From NCBI GenBank assembly GCA_947489705.1, contig CANLEQ010000028.1, positions 1 through 38,325 of the forward strand: 38,325 nucleotides of DNA. The letters are read 5' to 3'. This stretch comes from an uncultured Paracoccaceae bacterium (GTDB lineage: Bacteria; Pseudomonadota; Alphaproteobacteria; Rhodobacterales; Rhodobacteraceae). A model generated the notes under the pieces. That model ran no database searches. It was not told the origin of the DNA and worked only from the letters and a program-made list of their open reading frames with translations. The translations under genes were made by a program, and so were the position numbers. Position 1 is the stretch's first letter, and every line of letters begins with the position of its first letter. Below are positions 9,482 to 17,219 of this stretch, piece by piece.

Positions 9482-10476
9482 CGGCTCAGCCCCATGCGCG
9501 AGAGTGACAGGCGCTCGATCAGCGAAATGAGCGCGACGAGCATCGCCGCCAGGATCGCCGCGGCGAAGAGCGCGGACCAGATCTGCACCGTCTGTCCGTA
9601 ATAGCTGCCGGCCAGAAGGCGCGCCCCGAGCCCGCTGACGGCACCCGTGGGAAGCTCGCCCACGATCGCGCCCACCAGCGAGGCCGCCACCCCGATCTTG
9701 AGCGAGGCGAAGAGATAGGGCAGCGATGCGGGTACGCGCAGCTTGCGCAATGTCTGCTCCTCGCTCGCGCCATAGGTCCTGAGCAGGTCGAGCTGCATCG
9801 CGTCGGGACTCCTCAGGCCCGTCACCATGCCCACGACGACCGGAAAGAACGACAGATACGCGCTGATCACGGCCTTGGGCACGATCCCCTGCACCCCGAT
9901 GGAATAGAGCACCACGATGATCATCGGCGCGATGGCGATGATCGGCACGGTCTGGCTGACGATGGCCCAGGGCATGACGCTCATGTCCATGACGCGGCTG
10001 TGGACGATCCCCACCGCCAGCAGGATGCCGAGCGCGGTCCCGATGGCGAAGCCCAGAAGCGTCGCCGACAGCGTCACCCAGCCGTGATAGATCAGGCTGC
10101 GCGGCGACGTGATCTTCTGTCCCACCGTCGACCCCCAGAGTTCGGCCGCCACCTGGTGAGGCGCGGGAAGCCGCGGACGGTCCTGCGCGAAGGCGCCCGT
10201 CACGGCAGGCCCGGGATTGCGCAGCCCGAGCACGATGCCCCCCAGATCGCGCCGGTCCGCCGCGGTTTCGGGGCTCACGATCGCGCCGGCACGTTCGGCC
10301 TCCAGCACGGATTGCTGGGCGTTCATCGGAATGCAGGCGAGATACCAGAGCGCCAGGATCGCCGCGATCACCGTCGCGACCGGGAAGAGCGTGCCCGCCG
10401 AATTCCTCAGCCAAAATGCGGCCCGCCCGGATCGCCCGATCCCCGCCTGCGGTGCCGAGAGCGGCGTCTCGCTCAC
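9478..10476 (-). CDS. ABC transporter permease, first component with extended periplasmic loop
   Basis: This 332-aa permease carries the EAA loop LRTYGASEEQTLRKLRVPAS at about residues 223-242. After the first membrane segment (about 30-48) comes a hydrophilic stretch of roughly 65 residues (about 50-115) before the next, longer than in the partner permease. The two permeases are related but distinct, as in heteromeric NMT1-type importers. It starts 22 bases after the ATPase gene and its end overlaps the second permease by 4 bases. Confidence 0.9.
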   Translation of the reverse strand: MSETPLSAPQAGIGRSGRAAFWLRNSAGTLFPVATVIAAILALWYLACIPMNAQQSVLEAERAGAIVSPETAADRRDLGGIVLGLRNPGPAVTGAFAQDRPRLPAPHQVAAELWGSTVGQKITSPRSLIYHGWVTLSATLLGFAIGTALGILLAVGIVHSRVMDMSVMPWAIVSQTVPIIAIAPMIIVVLYSIGVQGIVPKAVISAYLSFFPVVVGMVTGLRSPDAMQLDLLRTYGASEEQTLRKLRVPASLPYLFASLKIGVAASLVGAIVGELPTGAVSGLGARLLAGSYYGQTVQIWSALFAAAILAAMLVALISLIERLSLSRMGLSR

Positions 10477-10498
10477 CTCGATGCCTCCCCCTGCTGCC

Positions 10499-11278
10499 TC
10501 ATGCCGCCGCCATCCCCGCGCGCAACCCCTCGCGGACCCGGTGCGCGATCTCGATGAATTCGGGCGTATCGCGGATGTCGAGCGGTCGCTCGCGCGGCAG
10601 CGGGCTCTCGATCACGTCGCTGATCCGTCCCGGCCGCGGGCTCATCACCACGATCTTGGTCGAGAGATACACCGCCTCCGGGATCGAATGGGTGACGAAC
10701 AGCATTGTCTTGCCGGTCCGCGCCCAAAGTGCGAGCAATTCCTCGTTGAGCCGGTCGCGGACGATCTCGTCGAGCGCGCCGAAGGGCTCGTCCATCAGCA
10801 AGAGCTCCGCATCAAAGCTCAGCGCCCGCGCGATGGAGGCGCGCTGCTGCATACCCCCTGAAAGCTGCCACGGGAATTTCTTCTCGAACCCCTCGAGATC
10901 GACGAGCGCCAGCGTCTCGCGCACGCGGCGCGCCTTTTCCTCCTCCGAAAGCCTCATGATCTCGAGCGGAAGGCGGACGTTGCCGCCGATCGTCCGCCAC
11001 GGATAGAGCCCCGCCGCCTGGAACACGTAGCCATAGGCCCGCGCGCGCCGCGCGGCATCCGCACTCATCCCGTTGACCGCGAGCGTGCCCCCCGTGGGCT
11101 GCTCCAACCCCGCGACGCAGCGCAGGAACGTCGTCTTCCCGCAGCCCGACGGCCCGATGAAGCTCACGAACTCGCCCTTCTCGACGTCGAGCGAGACATC
11201 CTTCAGCGCCTGCACGGGCCCGTCATTCGTCTCGAACGTGAGGTCGAGCCCACGAGCCGAAACGATCATCTCCGACAT
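10499..11278 (-). CDS. ABC transporter ATP-binding protein (nitrate/sulfonate/taurine/thiamine-precursor type)
   Basis: The 259-aa ATPase powers the adjacent importer. Walker A is GPSGCGKT (42-49), the Q-loop follows in YVFQAAGLYPWRT (about 84-96), the signature is LSGGMQQR (139-146), Walker B is LLLMDEP (159-165) and the switch histidine lies in FVTHSIPEA. It is the first cistron of the transport group, 158 bases downstream of hydA. That gap contains a long inverted repeat. The subgroup fits importers for nitrate, sulfonates and pyrimidine precursors, so the ligand must be judged from the neighbours. Confidence 0.93.
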   Translation of the reverse strand: MSEMIVSARGLDLTFETNDGPVQALKDVSLDVEKGEFVSFIGPSGCGKTTFLRCVAGLEQPTGGTLAVNGMSADAARRARAYGYVFQAAGLYPWRTIGGNVRLPLEIMRLSEEEKARRVRETLALVDLEGFEKKFPWQLSGGMQQRASIARALSFDAELLLMDEPFGALDEIVRDRLNEELLALWARTGKTMLFVTHSIPEAVYLSTKIVVMSPRPGRISDVIESPLPRERPLDIRDTPEFIEIAHRVREGLRAGMAAA

Positions 11279-11308
11279 GAGATCGTCTTTCCCGTCTCCG
11301 CCTCGACA

Positions 11309-11405
11309 AGATCACGAAGGGCGAGAATACCTCCCGCCGCACTCTCGATCTCGGCTCTCAGACGTTGATCGTGCCCGGGCAGAAACGTTCCGCCCTTCGT
11401 GGTCT
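11309..11405. repeat. Long inverted repeat in the hydA-ABC transporter intergenic gap
   Basis: AGATCACGAAGGGCG (11309-11323) and CGCCCTTCGTGGTCT (11391-11405) are complementary over 15 bases with one mismatch that would be a G-U wobble in RNA. The arms are separated by 67 bases. Both lie between hydA (ends 11437) and the ATPase gene (starts 11278), so the whole gap could fold into one long hairpin in the transcript. Confidence 0.6.
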
Positions 11406-11436
11406 CTCCGCAGCGGCAGGCGCAGAGCGGCATCGC

Positions 11437-12891
11437 TCAGACCCCGCTCGCCGGGATTCCCGTCCGCTCGACGGGCCGGGGTGCGCTGATCGCCTTCCAC
11501 GACGACAGCGCCTCGCTGACAGGCCCTTTCGGCGGGCGCTTGACGAACTGGCCGTGGCCTTCCTGCGAGCGCATCTCGCCATCGTGGACCGCGACATGTC
11601 CGCGGGTGATCGTGAAGCGCGGCAGGCCCTTGACGTGCTGACCCTCGAAGACGTTGTAGTCGATCGCCGATTGCTGGCTCGACGCCGTGATCGTCTTCTC
11701 CTTCGCGGGGTCCCAGACGACGATGTCGGCGTCCGACCCCACCAGAATCGCCCCCTTGCGGGGATAGCAATTGAGGATCTTGGCGATATTGGTCGAGGTC
11801 ACGGCGACGAACTCGTTCGGCGTGAGCCGCCCGGTCGCCACGCCATGCGTCCAGAGCATCGGCATCCGATCCTCGAGCCCGCCGGTCCCGTTCGGGATCT
11901 TGGTGAAATCGCCGAGGCCCGTGCGCTTCTGCTCGGTGCTGAAGGCGCAGTGATCCGTCGCCACGACCGACAGCGATCCGGCCTGGAGCCCGGCCCAGAG
12001 GCTTTCCTGGTGCTTCTTGTTGCGGAAGGGCGGCGACATCACGCGGCGCGCCGCATGGTCCCAGTCGGCGTTGAAATACTCGCTCTCGTCGAGGGTCAGA
12101 TGCTGGATCAGCGGCTCGCCCCAGACGCGCTTGCCCTGCTGGCGCGCGCGGCGGATGGCCTCGTGGCTCTCCTCGCAGGAGGTATGCACGACATAGAGCG
12201 GCACGCCCGCCATGTCGGCGATCATGATGGCGCGGTTGGTGGCCTCGCCCTCGACCTGCGGCGGCCGCGAATAGGCGTGGCCCTCGGGCCCGGTATTGCC
12301 CTCGGCCAGCAGCCGCGCCGACAGATCCGCCACCACGTCGCCGTTCTCGGCATGGACGAGCGCGATGCCCCCGAGCTCGGCCAGCCGCTGGAACGAGGCA
12401 TACATCTCGTCGTCCTGCACCATCAGCGCGCCCTTGTAGGCCATGAAATGCTTGAACGTGTTGATGCCGCGGTCGCGCACGACCGTCTCCATCTCGTCGA
12501 AGACCTGCTCGCCCCACCACGTCACCGCCATGTGGAAGCTGTAGTCGCAATGCGCGCGGGTCGACTTGTTGTCCCACATCTTGAGCGCGTCGAGCAGCCC
12601 CTGCCCCGGCGCGGGCAGCGCGAAATCGACGACCATGGTCGTGCCGCCCGCCAGCGCCGCGCGCGTTCCGCTGTCGAAATCATCCGTGGAATAGGTGCCC
12701 ATGAACGGCATCTCGAGATGCGTATGCGGATCGATCCCGCCCGGCATGACGAAGCACCCCTCGGCGTCGAGCACCTCGTCGCCTTTCAGATCCGGCCCGA
12801 TCTCGACGATCTTCCCCCCGTCGATCAGCACGTCGGCCGCGTAGCTCAGGTCGTGGGTGACCACGATGCCGTTCTTGATGACTTTGGTCAT
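11437..12891 (-). CDS. hydA: Dihydropyrimidinase / D-hydantoinase
   Basis: This 484-aa cytoplasmic zinc amidohydrolase opens dihydrouracil or dihydrothymine to the N-carbamyl beta-amino acid, step two of reductive pyrimidine breakdown. The metal ligands are His56 and His58 (DPHTHLEM), carbamylated Lys153 (HFMAYKG), His180 (VHAENGD), His236 (VVHTS) and Asp313 (ATDHCAF). The C-terminal extension is normal for dihydropyrimidinases. It follows the ureidopropionase-like gene by 58 bases and precedes the transporter genes. An allantoinase role is less likely given preT/preA and the RutR-type regulator nearby. Confidence 0.95.
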   Translation of the reverse strand: MTKVIKNGIVVTHDLSYAADVLIDGGKIVEIGPDLKGDEVLDAEGCFVMPGGIDPHTHLEMPFMGTYSTDDFDSGTRAALAGGTTMVVDFALPAPGQGLLDALKMWDNKSTRAHCDYSFHMAVTWWGEQVFDEMETVVRDRGINTFKHFMAYKGALMVQDDEMYASFQRLAELGGIALVHAENGDVVADLSARLLAEGNTGPEGHAYSRPPQVEGEATNRAIMIADMAGVPLYVVHTSCEESHEAIRRARQQGKRVWGEPLIQHLTLDESEYFNADWDHAARRVMSPPFRNKKHQESLWAGLQAGSLSVVATDHCAFSTEQKRTGLGDFTKIPNGTGGLEDRMPMLWTHGVATGRLTPNEFVAVTSTNIAKILNCYPRKGAILVGSDADIVVWDPAKEKTITASSQQSAIDYNVFEGQHVKGLPRFTITRGHVAVHDGEMRSQEGHGQFVKRPPKGPVSEALSSWKAISAPRPVERTGIPASGV

Positions 12892-12949
12892 TCGTTCCTC
12901 CGGAAGCAGGTCTTTCTGTCGGCGAAGGGGCGGATCGCGGGATCGCGCC

Positions 12950-14209
12950 TCACCCCTCGATCCCCGCCGTTTCGATCACGGCATGCAGCAGGACGTCGGT
13001 GCCGGCCGTGGCCCAGTCCTTGCTGATTTCCTCGGCCTCGTTGTGGCTGAGGCCATCGACGCAGGGGCACATCACCATGGCCGAGGGCGCCACGCGGTTG
13101 ATCCAGCACGCGTCGTGCCCGGCGCCCGAGACGATGTCCATGTGGCTGTAGCCCAGACGCTCCGCCGCGTCGCGCAGCGCGCCGACGCAGCCCTCGTCGA
13201 AGGTCACCGGATCGAAATGTCCCGCCTCCTCGATCTCGATCCCGAGGCCGAGCTCGGCGGCGATCTCGGGCGCGGCCGTCTCGAACGCGGCCTTCATCCC
13301 GTCGAGCTTCGCCAGATCGGGAGAGCGGAAATCGACCGTGAACACCACCTTGCCGGGGATGACGTTGCGCGAATTGGGATAGACGTCGATATGGCCGGCC
13401 GCGCCCACCGCGTCGGGCTGGTTGGACATGGCGATCTCGTGCACCTTTTCGAGCATCCGTGCCATGCCGAGCCCCGCATTGCGGCGCATCGGCATCGGCG
13501 TCGATCCGGTATGCGAATCCTTGCCCGTCAGCGTCACCTGCAACCACCAGAGCCCCTGGCCGTGCGTGACGATGCCGACCTGTTTCTCCTGCGCTTCCAG
13601 GATCGGACCCTGCTCGATATGGAGCTCGAAATAGGCGTGCATCTTGCGCGCGCCCACCTCTTCCTCGCCCTTCCAGCCGATCCGCTCGATCTCGTCGCCG
13701 AACCGCGCGCCCCTGGCATCCGTGCGGTCCTCGGCCCAGGCCTGATCGTGGATGCCGGCGAAGACGCCCGAGGCCAGCATGGCGGGCGCGAACCGCGTCC
13801 CCTCCTCGTTGGTCCAGTTGACGACCACGATCGGATGCTTCGTGCGGATGTCGAGATCGTTCATCGTGCGCACGACCTCGAGCCCCCCGAGCACGCCGAG
13901 CACCCCGTCGTACTTGCCGCCCGTCGGCTGGGTGTCGAGATGGCTTCCGACATAGACCGGAAGGGCCTCGGGATCGGTCCCCTCGCGGCGCGCGAACATG
14001 TTGCCGAGCTGGTCGACGCCCATCGTGCAGCCGGCCGCCTCGCACCAGGTCTGGAACAGCGCGCGCCCCTCGCCATCGGCATCGGTCAGTGTCTGGCGAT
14101 TGTTGCCGCCCGCGACGCCGGGGCCGATCTTCGCCATCTCCATCAGGCTGTCCCACAACCTGTCCCCGTCGATCCGCATGTTCTCGGCGGGGGCGACTTT
14201 CACTGGCAT
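12950..14209 (-). CDS. Zn-dependent M20-family hydrolase, beta-ureidopropionase / N-carbamoyl-amino-acid amidohydrolase type
   Basis: The 419-aa enzyme probably performs step three, cleaving N-carbamyl-beta-alanine to beta-alanine, ammonia and CO2. The bimetal site is seen as His90 (GSHLDTQPTGG), Asp101 (KYDGVLG), Glu135-Glu136 (WTNEEGTRF), His197 (ELHIEQGP) and the SGAGHDACW block near residue 372. The ATG has AGGAGCCCGCC upstream and lies 55 bases from the RutR-type palindrome, so it is the first gene of a probable ureidopropionase-hydA-ABC operon. Allantoate amidohydrolases are close relatives and remain an alternative. The name pydC would fit. Confidence 0.9.
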   Translation of the reverse strand: MPVKVAPAENMRIDGDRLWDSLMEMAKIGPGVAGGNNRQTLTDADGEGRALFQTWCEAAGCTMGVDQLGNMFARREGTDPEALPVYVGSHLDTQPTGGKYDGVLGVLGGLEVVRTMNDLDIRTKHPIVVVNWTNEEGTRFAPAMLASGVFAGIHDQAWAEDRTDARGARFGDEIERIGWKGEEEVGARKMHAYFELHIEQGPILEAQEKQVGIVTHGQGLWWLQVTLTGKDSHTGSTPMPMRRNAGLGMARMLEKVHEIAMSNQPDAVGAAGHIDVYPNSRNVIPGKVVFTVDFRSPDLAKLDGMKAAFETAAPEIAAELGLGIEIEEAGHFDPVTFDEGCVGALRDAAERLGYSHMDIVSGAGHDACWINRVAPSAMVMCPCVDGLSHNEAEEISKDWATAGTDVLLHAVIETAGIEG

Positions 14210-14230
14210 GGCGGGCTCCTGACAATTCTG

Positions 14231-14243
14231 CGACCGAAGGTCG
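14231..14243. promoter_or_regulatory. Possible secondary half-site repeat near the RutR operator
   Basis: CGACC-GAA-GGTCG is a short inverted repeat containing the same GACC/GGTC halves as the main operator 20 bases away, on the side of the ureidopropionase gene. It may be a weaker second site; chance is a real possibility at this size. Confidence 0.25.
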
Positions 14244-14263
14244 TTTGGGGGGTCGGTTGGCTA

Positions 14264-14281
14264 TTTGACCGATCGGTCAAA
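14264..14281. promoter_or_regulatory. RutR-type operator (perfect 18-bp palindrome)
   Basis: TTTGACCGATCGGTCAAA reads the same on both strands. The E. coli RutR operator has the form TTGACC-N4-GGTCAA, which this matches exactly in the half-sites. It lies between the divergent ureidopropionase gene (start 14209) and the rutR-like gene (start 14394). It also contains a TTGACC -35-like element for the + strand, with CTAACA 17 bases further on (14288-14293), so repressor binding would block that promoter. Confidence 0.8.
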
Positions 14282-14393
14282 ACGAGGCTAACAGAGGGTC
14301 CGGACCAGTCAAGGATGGCGATGACGATGCGGGCGGATGCACAACAATCGAGCGGATTTCCTACGCGCGGCTTTTTGATTGGTCGCGGCGCGC

Positions 14394-15014
14394 ATGGCTG
14401 AAACGCGGATCCAGTCGCTCAATCGGGCGGCAATCCTCGAGGCGGGGCTCGAGGTCTTCTCTCGGCGCGGTTTCCGCGGTGCCACCCTCGACCAGATCGC
14501 GAGCGCGGCGCAGCTTTCCAAGCCCAACATGCTCTATTACTTCCCCTCCAAGGAAGCGATCCACCGCGAGCTTCTGCTGGGGCTGATGGATGCCTGGCTC
14601 GACCCGATGCGGCGGATCGATCCCGAGGGCCCCGCGCTCGACGAGATGCTGGGATATGTGCGGCGCAAGATGGCCCTCACCCGCCATTATCCCCGTGAAA
14701 GCCGGCTCTTCGCCAACGAGGTCCTGCAGGGCGCGCGCCATATCGACGACACGCTGGGCGGTGAGCTCAAGGAACTGGTGGACCGGACCGCCGCGCAGAT
14801 GACCGAGTGGATCCGCGCGGGCCAGCTGGCGCCGGTCGATCCGCATCATACGATCATCTCGATCTGGGCGCTGACGCAGCATTACGCGGATTTCGACGTG
14901 CAGGTGCGCGCCGTGCTGGGCGAGGACGACCCGCTGGCACGGGCCGAACGCCATGTCGATCAGGTCTTCCGCAGGTTGCTGACCCCGCCGGACGCGCGGT
15001 CCGCCGGGGCCTGA
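14394..15014 (+). CDS. rutR: TetR-family regulator, RutR-like (pyrimidine-responsive)
   Basis: The 206-aa protein has an N-terminal TetR helix-turn-helix (about residues 31-52, ATLDQIASAAQLSKPNMLYY) and a YcdC/RutR-type ligand domain. The block around residues 147-170 (ISIWALTQHYADFDVQVRAV) closely parallels E. coli RutR, which binds uracil or thymine and then releases DNA. The ATG at 14394 is favoured over an in-frame TTG at 14379 because it gives a normal TetR N-terminus. It is divergent from the pyrimidine genes across a RutR-type operator, so it probably represses them, and itself, until a pyrimidine is present. Confidence 0.9.
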   Translation: MAETRIQSLNRAAILEAGLEVFSRRGFRGATLDQIASAAQLSKPNMLYYFPSKEAIHRELLLGLMDAWLDPMRRIDPEGPALDEMLGYVRRKMALTRHYPRESRLFANEVLQGARHIDDTLGGELKELVDRTAAQMTEWIRAGQLAPVDPHHTIISIWALTQHYADFDVQVRAVLGEDDPLARAERHVDQVFRRLLTPPDARSAGA

Positions 15015-15027
15015 TCCGGTCAGGCCC
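15007..15027. terminator. Hairpin at the rutR/preA convergent junction
   Basis: GGGCCTGA (15007-15014, including the rutR stop codon) pairs with TCAGGCCC (15020-15027) around a 5-base loop. Its location in the 20-bp gap between convergent genes makes it a candidate bidirectional terminator. The following bases are not U-rich. Confidence 0.5.
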
Positions 15028-15034
15028 GGCGCCG

Positions 15035-16339
15035 TTATTCCGCCGCGACCGCGCCCGGGTTGTTCGGGTGCGTGGTCCAGTTCGCCGGTTCCTTCTGCAC
15101 CGTGAGGCCGGTGCGCGGATCGACGCTGCCCGCTTGCAGCTCCTCCATGGTGATGCAGTCCTCGACCGGGCAGACATCGACGCAGAGGTTGCAGGCCACG
15201 CATTCGTCGTCCTTCACCGTGAAGGTGCGGTCCGGCGACATCGCGATCGCCTGATGCGAGGTATCCTCGCAGGCGGCGAAGCACCGGCCGCACTTGATGC
15301 ACGCCTCCTGGTCGATCCGCGCCTTCGTGACGTAGTTGAGGTTGAGATACTGCCAGTCGGTGACGTTCGGAACCGCGCGGCCGACGACCTCCGAGACGCG
15401 GGAATACCCCTTCTCGTCCATCCACGCCGACAGACCCGCCTGCATCTCCTCGACGATGCGGAACCCGTAGGTCATGGCCGCCGTGCAGACCTGCACGTTG
15501 CCCGCGCCGAGGCTCATGAACTCGGCCGCGTCGCGCCAGGTCGTGATCCCGCCGATCCCCGAGATGGGCAGGCCGGCGGTCTCGGGATCGCGGGCGATCT
15601 CGGCCACCATGTTCATCGCGATGGGCTTGACCGCCGGCCCGCAATAGCCGCCATGCGTGCCCTTTCCGTCGATCGTCGGCTCGGGCGACATCGTGTCGAG
15701 ATTGACGGACGTGATCGAGTTGATCGTGTTGATGAGGCTGACCGCATCCGCGCCGCCGTTCTTCGCGGCCAGCGCGGGCTTGCGGATGTCGGTGATGTTG
15801 GGCGTCAGCTTCACGATCACGGGCCGGTCGTAATACTGCTTGCACCACCGGGTCACCATCTCGATATATTCGGGCACCTGTCCCACGGCCGATCCCATGC
15901 CGCGCTCGGCCATGCCGTGCGGGCAGCCGAAATTGAGCTCGATCCCGTCGGCGCCGGTCTCCATCACGCGCGGCAGGATCGCCTTCCACGCCTCCTCCTC
16001 GCAGGGCACCATGATCGACGCGATCAGCGCGCGGTCGGGCCAGTCGGCCTTCACCCGCGCCATCTCCTCGAGATTGACCTCGAGCGGCCGGTCGGTGATC
16101 AGCTCGATATTGTTGATCCCGAGCACCCGCCGGTCGGCCCCGTGGATCACGCCGTAGCGCGGGCCGTTCACATTCACGACCGGCGGCCCCTCGGCGCCGA
16201 GCGTCTTCCACACCACGCCGCCCCATCCCGCCTCGAAGGCGCGGCGTACGTTGTACTCCTTGTCCGTCGGCGGCGCCGAGGCGAGCCAGAACGGGTTGGG
16301 CGACGTGATGCCCAGGAAATCGGTCGTCAGATCAGCCAT
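15035..16339 (-). CDS. preA: NAD-dependent dihydropyrimidine dehydrogenase, subunit PreA
   Basis: PreA (434 aa) is the FMN and iron-sulfur subunit that reduces uracil or thymine to the 5,6-dihydro base. The FMN barrel (about 1-310) includes ASAPPTDKE, the ELNFGCPHGM block and SGIGGITTWRDAAEFMSLGA. The catalytic loop has a cysteine in the CPHGMAERGMG segment. A C-terminal ferredoxin domain has two cysteine clusters, C347-x2-C-x2-C-x3-C and C380-x2-C-x2-C-x3-C, binding two [4Fe-4S] centres. The SD is GAGGAGG. It is separated from its partner preT by an Fpg/Nei-type gene, which is unusual because the two are normally adjacent. Confidence 0.97.
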   Translation of the reverse strand: MADLTTDFLGITSPNPFWLASAPPTDKEYNVRRAFEAGWGGVVWKTLGAEGPPVVNVNGPRYGVIHGADRRVLGINNIELITDRPLEVNLEEMARVKADWPDRALIASIMVPCEEEAWKAILPRVMETGADGIELNFGCPHGMAERGMGSAVGQVPEYIEMVTRWCKQYYDRPVIVKLTPNITDIRKPALAAKNGGADAVSLINTINSITSVNLDTMSPEPTIDGKGTHGGYCGPAVKPIAMNMVAEIARDPETAGLPISGIGGITTWRDAAEFMSLGAGNVQVCTAAMTYGFRIVEEMQAGLSAWMDEKGYSRVSEVVGRAVPNVTDWQYLNLNYVTKARIDQEACIKCGRCFAACEDTSHQAIAMSPDRTFTVKDDECVACNLCVDVCPVEDCITMEELQAGSVDPRTGLTVQKEPANWTTHPNNPGAVAAE

Positions 16340-16436
16340 CGTCTAGCCTCCTCGTTCGAGATGCCGGGCCATGCGGTCCGGAGGGGGTCTGTCGGGCCCC
16401 GGTCGAACCCCGGCAGCCCGTGCGGGCGCAGGGCCC

Positions 16437-17219
16437 TCAATGCTGGTGGTCGGGGCAATGATACGCCGATCGCCCGCCAACCTTCTTCATCCTGATCGTC
16501 CCGCCGCAGCGGGGGCAGTCCGTCCCGTCCTCGCGGTTGTGGATCAGCCAGTCGCCCGGCAGCGCGTCGTACTGCGCATCCGTGTCGAGCACACCCCCGA
16601 GCACGTCGCGCATCGCCCCGTGCAGATCCCCGAGCCGGTTGCCACCCAGATCCGTGCCTTTCGCATCGGGTGCTATGCCGGTGCGATAGAGGGTCTCGTC
16701 GGACCAGAGATTGCCGACGCCCGCCATCTTCTTCTGGTCGATCAGCGCCGATTTCACCGCGCCGCGGCTGCTGCCGATCGTATCGGCGAAGGCGTCGCCC
16801 CCGATCTCCATCGCGTCGGGCCCGAGGCCCTGCTGCACCACGAACGCGTCCACGTCGTCGATCGCCCGGACCCAGCCGAACTTGCGCGGACAGCGATAGC
16901 TCAGCCGCCGCTCGCCCTCGAACACGAATGTCAGCCGGGTATGATCGGGCACCGTGTCGTCGCCGTCATGCACCCTGAGCGACCCGCTCATCCCCAGATG
17001 CACCGCGATCCACGGACCCGAGCGCGATCCGGCGAAGATGTATTTTCCGTGCCTCCGCGTCATCGTGAACCGGCCGCCCGCGAAGCCCTGCCGCGCCTTC
17101 GCCGAGGGCAGTTCCACATGCTCGACATCCCGGCCGAGCCGCACGTCCTCGATCGTCCGGTTGAGCGCGCCGTCCTCCACGCGCCGCCGGTTCGCCTCGG
17201 CTTCGGGCAGCTCAGGCAC
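16437..17219 (-). CDS. Fpg/Nei-family DNA glycosylase inserted between preT and preA
   Basis: This 260-aa protein is a bifunctional DNA glycosylase/AP lyase of the Fpg/Nei (H2TH) family. The start is GTG at 17219: read as Met it gives M-P-E-L-P-E, placing the nucleophilic proline at residue 2, which the mechanism requires. Upstream ATG starts would bury that proline. Glu3, Lys59 (RRHGKY), the PRKFGW arginine, the H2TH block GVGNLWSDETLYRTGI and a C-terminal zinc finger are present. The finger is C-x2-C-x16-C-x2-H, with His replacing the usual fourth Cys. It overlaps preT by 8 bases. Whether it prefers purine (Fpg) or pyrimidine (Nei) lesions cannot be told by eye. Confidence 0.9.
   Translation of the reverse strand: MPELPEAEANRRRVEDGALNRTIEDVRLGRDVEHVELPSAKARQGFAGGRFTMTRRHGKYIFAGSRSGPWIAVHLGMSGSLRVHDGDDTVPDHTRLTFVFEGERRLSYRCPRKFGWVRAIDDVDAFVVQQGLGPDAMEIGGDAFADTIGSSRGAVKSALIDQKKMAGVGNLWSDETLYRTGIAPDAKGTDLGGNRLGDLHGAMRDVLGGVLDTDAQYDALPGDWLIHNREDGTDCPRCGGTIRMKKVGGRSAYHCPDHQH

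Noticed and set aside
11437-14209. Allantoin pathway assignment for hydA and the M20 hydrolase
   Set aside because: PreT/PreA and a RutR-type operator are in the same block and point to pyrimidine breakdown; allantoin enzymes of other types are absent.
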